A stretch of DNA of 64,000 nt, taken from the NCBI RefSeq assembly GCF_965656765.1, contig NZ_CBFHLV010000008.1, positions 1 to 64,000 of the forward strand, in the 5' to 3' direction. This document shows positions 62,023 to 64,000 of the stretch, piece after piece. Source of the DNA: Marivita sp965656765. Its GTDB lineage: Bacteria; Pseudomonadota; Alphaproteobacteria; Rhodobacterales; Rhodobacteraceae. A program made the position numbers and the translations under genes. Every line of letters begins with the position of its first letter. The first letter of the stretch is position 1. The notes beneath the pieces are model-generated. The model made no database searches. It saw nothing but the letters and a program-made list of their open reading frames with translations, and had not been told where the DNA came from.

Positions 62023-62229
62023 TTACATCATGCCTTCGCGCTGCGCCTTTTTGCGCGCCAGTTTGCGCGCACGGCGGATCGCTTCAGCTTTCTCGCGTGC
62101 TTTTTTCTCGGATGGTTTCTCGAAATGTTGCTTAAGCTTCATTTCACGAAAAACGCCTTCACGCTGCAGCTTTTTCTTCAGAGCGCGGAGCGCCTGATCG
62201 ACGTTGTTGTCACGAACACTAACCTGCAT
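62023..62229 (-). CDS. rpsU: 30S ribosomal protein S21
   Basis: 68 residues, very basic. It opens with MQVSVRDNNVDQALRALKKK, the S21 start, and ends in RKLARKKAQREGMM. S21 binds near the mRNA exit platform and affects initiation. It has a good terminator downstream and no operon partner here. Confidence 0.94.
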   Translation of the reverse strand: MQVSVRDNNVDQALRALKKKLQREGVFREMKLKQHFEKPSEKKAREKAEAIRRARKLARKKAQREGMM

Positions 62230-62315
62230 GTGGTTTTCACCACCTTTCTAAGTTGGATTTGCAAGGATTTGCAGGAGCGCGCCGTATAGCAAGGCGCAAA
62301 TGGTTTGTCCAGTAC

Positions 62316-63008
62316 TCACCACGCCATTTCCGAAGGCTCATTTCTCGGCGCTGGCTGGTGTAGAGGGTTGGCCGGGTTGATGAAAATGCCCAAGGACAAA
62401 AGCGCGAATATGCACTCGTACACCTCCCACCGACGGGACTCGTCCAAAGTGGGTATGATCAGCGTTACGACAAGAGCAAACGCAGCATGATGCAGCCGGG
62501 GCACCGGGATCACCATCGCGTTGGTTACCGATTTCACCCAATCCAGCTTACGCCACATCACAGGCAGGATCAGCAGATAGCTAAGAATAATATACGACAA
62601 TACGGGCCCGAACAGCAGTTCATCCAGCTTTACGTCGCCGATCACCAAATTGTGGAACGTGAATTCCTGTTGATCGTTGTTTTCCTGAAAATATTCGGGG
62701 CTTTCGAACCCAATGATCCGCTGGCCCCACGAAATCTCTTCTCCGCCGGCCCATATGTATGCCAGGCCGTAGATCACCCCAAGAATGATGGCCATCCGGC
62801 TTAATGTGGTTCGCGCAGGCAGTACCCGCATCCAAAGCACGATACCGGCACAGGCCAAGAGGATTGCCGTGGCGTTTTCGATCAGGGAATCCTCTGCCCC
62901 GAAGAAGATAAAGAAAATTTCTTTAGAAATCCCCGACGCAATAAATGCGGCGACAAGAACGCACGCGCCAAGGCTCAAAAATATGTAATCAACAATCTGA
63001 CGCGACAC
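62316..63008 (-). CDS. Integral membrane protein with GGEEISWGQR motif
   Basis: 230 residues with a GTG start at 63008; the ribosome site is poor, so the start is less certain. About six to seven transmembrane segments are visible. Between them sits a polar conserved stretch (AGGEEISWGQRIIG, then an acidic ENNDQQEFTFHNL). I have seen this motif in uncharacterised membrane proteins but know no function. It is divergent from COQ9 across 221 bp. Confidence 0.7.
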   Translation of the reverse strand: MSRQIVDYIFLSLGACVLVAAFIASGISKEIFFIFFGAEDSLIENATAILLACAGIVLWMRVLPARTTLSRMAIILGVIYGLAYIWAGGEEISWGQRIIGFESPEYFQENNDQQEFTFHNLVIGDVKLDELLFGPVLSYIILSYLLILPVMWRKLDWVKSVTNAMVIPVPRLHHAAFALVVTLIIPTLDESRRWEVYECIFALLSLGIFINPANPLHQPAPRNEPSEMAW

Positions 63009-63229
63009 AGTGGAAAATATCCTGAGTGATGGTTGGGCAACTTTACTTCAAGTTGAACGTTGTGGTGGGCAAAGCGTTCCCAAAGTAAGAGAATTTTTAC
63101 TCTTTTGCTCCAAAAAACATCATGCTCAGGCACCAAAGATGCTCTGTCGATCAAATAGTGGAAATCCAAGCCGCAATGTACTATGTGTTGCGCCGAACTA
63201 GTATGCTCGTACCTTATGGAGGCTGCGCC

Positions 63230-63922
63230 ATGACGGACACATCCCGCGATATCGCAACTGAATTGCTTGATGCGGCGCTGATGCACGTGCCCTTTGATGG
63301 ATGGTCGGATACCGCGTTCCGTGCGGCAATAGAAGAACTGGATATCTCGCCAACCGTGGCAAAGGGACTGTTTCCTCGGGGCGCAATTGATCTTGCAACG
63401 GCATTTCATCGGCGCGGTGATGATGTGATGCTGCAAGCGCTGCGCGATCACGACCTGTCTGGCATGCGCTTTCGTGACCAGGTTGCCCAAGCAGTGCGTC
63501 TCCGGCTCGAAACGGTCGAGGACAAAGAAGCGGTGCGTAGGGGGGTCACTTTGTTTGCTTTGCCGATGCATGCCGCAGAAGGCGCGAAACTGATCTGGGG
63601 CACTGCCGACCACATCTGGACGGCGCTGGGCGACACATCGGACGACATCAACTGGTACACTAAGCGTGTGACCCTGTCGGGGGTTTACTCATCGACCGTG
63701 CTGTACTGGCTTGGAGACGATTCGCTTGATAACCAGGCGACATGGGCGTTCCTTGAACGGCGCATAGACGATGTCATGCAAGTGGAGCAGGTCAAGGCGC
63801 AGGTCCGCAAGGCGCCTGGTCTTGGAAAGTTGATCAAGGGCGCGGATGCTTTCCTGACGCGGGTCAAACCTCCCAAGACGCGGCGGACGGATCTTCCCGG
63901 TGGATGGACCGTGCCGCGCTGA
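63230..63922 (+). CDS. COQ9 family protein (ubiquinone biosynthesis)
   Basis: 230 residues from the ATG at 63230, which has GGAGG upstream. The N-terminal TetR-like three-helix part (WSDTAFRAAIEELDISP) precedes the COQ9 core with a lipid-binding face, HIWTALGDTSDDINWYTKR and LSGVYSSTVLYWL. In eukaryotes COQ9 binds lipids and presents ubiquinone intermediates to COQ7. The name is by family; it is not a DNA-binding regulator despite the fold. Confidence 0.9.
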   Translation: MTDTSRDIATELLDAALMHVPFDGWSDTAFRAAIEELDISPTVAKGLFPRGAIDLATAFHRRGDDVMLQALRDHDLSGMRFRDQVAQAVRLRLETVEDKEAVRRGVTLFALPMHAAEGAKLIWGTADHIWTALGDTSDDINWYTKRVTLSGVYSSTVLYWLGDDSLDNQATWAFLERRIDDVMQVEQVKAQVRKAPGLGKLIKGADAFLTRVKPPKTRRTDLPGGWTVPR

Positions 63923-64000
63923 CGCTAGCGGATTGGTTCAAACAAGGCATCCGTTGCGGTACAATCGCGCACAACATCCCGGCCACATGGGACTGGCTCC
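63904..64000 (+). CDS. Possible start of a further gene, truncated by window edge
   Basis: An ATG at 63904, overlapping the COQ9 end in another frame, opens a frame with no stop to the window edge (32 codons; begins MDRAALTLADWF). I do not recognise it. The overlap is unproven and the frame may be chance. Confidence 0.3.
   Translation, partial: MDRAALTLADWFKQGIRCGTIAHNIPATWDWL

Noticed and set aside
1..64000. CRISPR arrays, tRNA/rRNA genes, insertion sequences, defence islands
   Set aside because: I looked for regular short repeats, tRNA-like arms, transposase or integrase motifs and known defence domains and saw none.

Overview
The window is a chromosomal segment of an alphaproteobacterium, most likely a marine Rhodobacteraceae (Roseobacter group). 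The evidence is the high-GC coding, the DUF4444 ligase next to a DUF6505 protein, the short HisG with HisZ, the B12-dependent (class II) ribonucleotide reductase, COQ9, IHF-beta with LapA and TrpF, DUF1489, and a family of GC-stem intergenic repeats. I see no tRNA, rRNA, CRISPR array, transposase, integrase, phage block or toxin-antitoxin pair. Most of the window is ordinary core and catabolic genome.

Layout. 1-4700: a ligase fragment with DUF6505, a VWA-like DUF1194 protein, a small cytochrome c, peptidase T, and a divergent cupin/TetR pair. 4861-14731 (minus strand): one tightly packed array that runs xdhA-xdhB-xdhC, then the ATPase, permease, small membrane protein, permease and binding protein of a BMP-type nucleoside/purine ABC transporter. 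This looks like a purine uptake and oxidation operon. 15057-24707: dnaE, a lipoprotein, slyX, the hisS-hisZ-hisG cluster and an ABC1/UbiB kinase. 24793-31579: a YghU-type GST, DUF1489, a small basic protein, cspA, nrdJ, an AI-2E family transporter, and a DUF883/holin-like envelope pair.

31625-36816: a TetR regulator divergent from a polyamine/opine-type ABC transporter operon (binding protein, two permeases, ATPase) ending in a metallo-beta-lactamase-fold hydrolase. 37089-43769: ihfB-lapA-trpF, convergent with pyrD and DUF952; then a secreted 5'-nucleotidase, a SRAP protein and a FAD-linked D-lactate/glycolate-type oxidase. 43890-48257 (minus): a four-gene carbohydrate ABC transporter. 48558-50944: an acyl-CoA synthetase and a DUF1801 protein. 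50941-61596 (minus): a catabolic run of amidase with an ArsR regulator, galactonate-dehydratase-like enolase, Zn-alcohol dehydrogenase, Tet-type MFS, enol-lactonase, nuclease/phosphatase, threonine dehydratase, alpha/beta hydrolase, haloacid dehalogenase and an unknown protein. 62023-63922: rpsU, an unknown membrane protein and COQ9.

The least ordinary thing I can see is a repeat family made of a GC-rich palindrome plus a conserved tail (TATTTTTGAACCAGAGAAG or a TGGCAAGATGAAG variant). It occurs at gene ends (38431, 43812, 57302). It also lies inside the coding sequences of both xdhA (about 14185-14241) and xdhB (about 12128-12186), read in frame as Pro/Gly-rich linkers. This resembles protein-coding palindromic elements described in Rickettsia. 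Other points for follow-up are a translationally coupled small membrane protein inside the purine transporter operon, DnaA-box-like sites upstream of nrdJ, and an ArsR repressor with the cysteine spacing of persulfide sensors coupled to an amidase.
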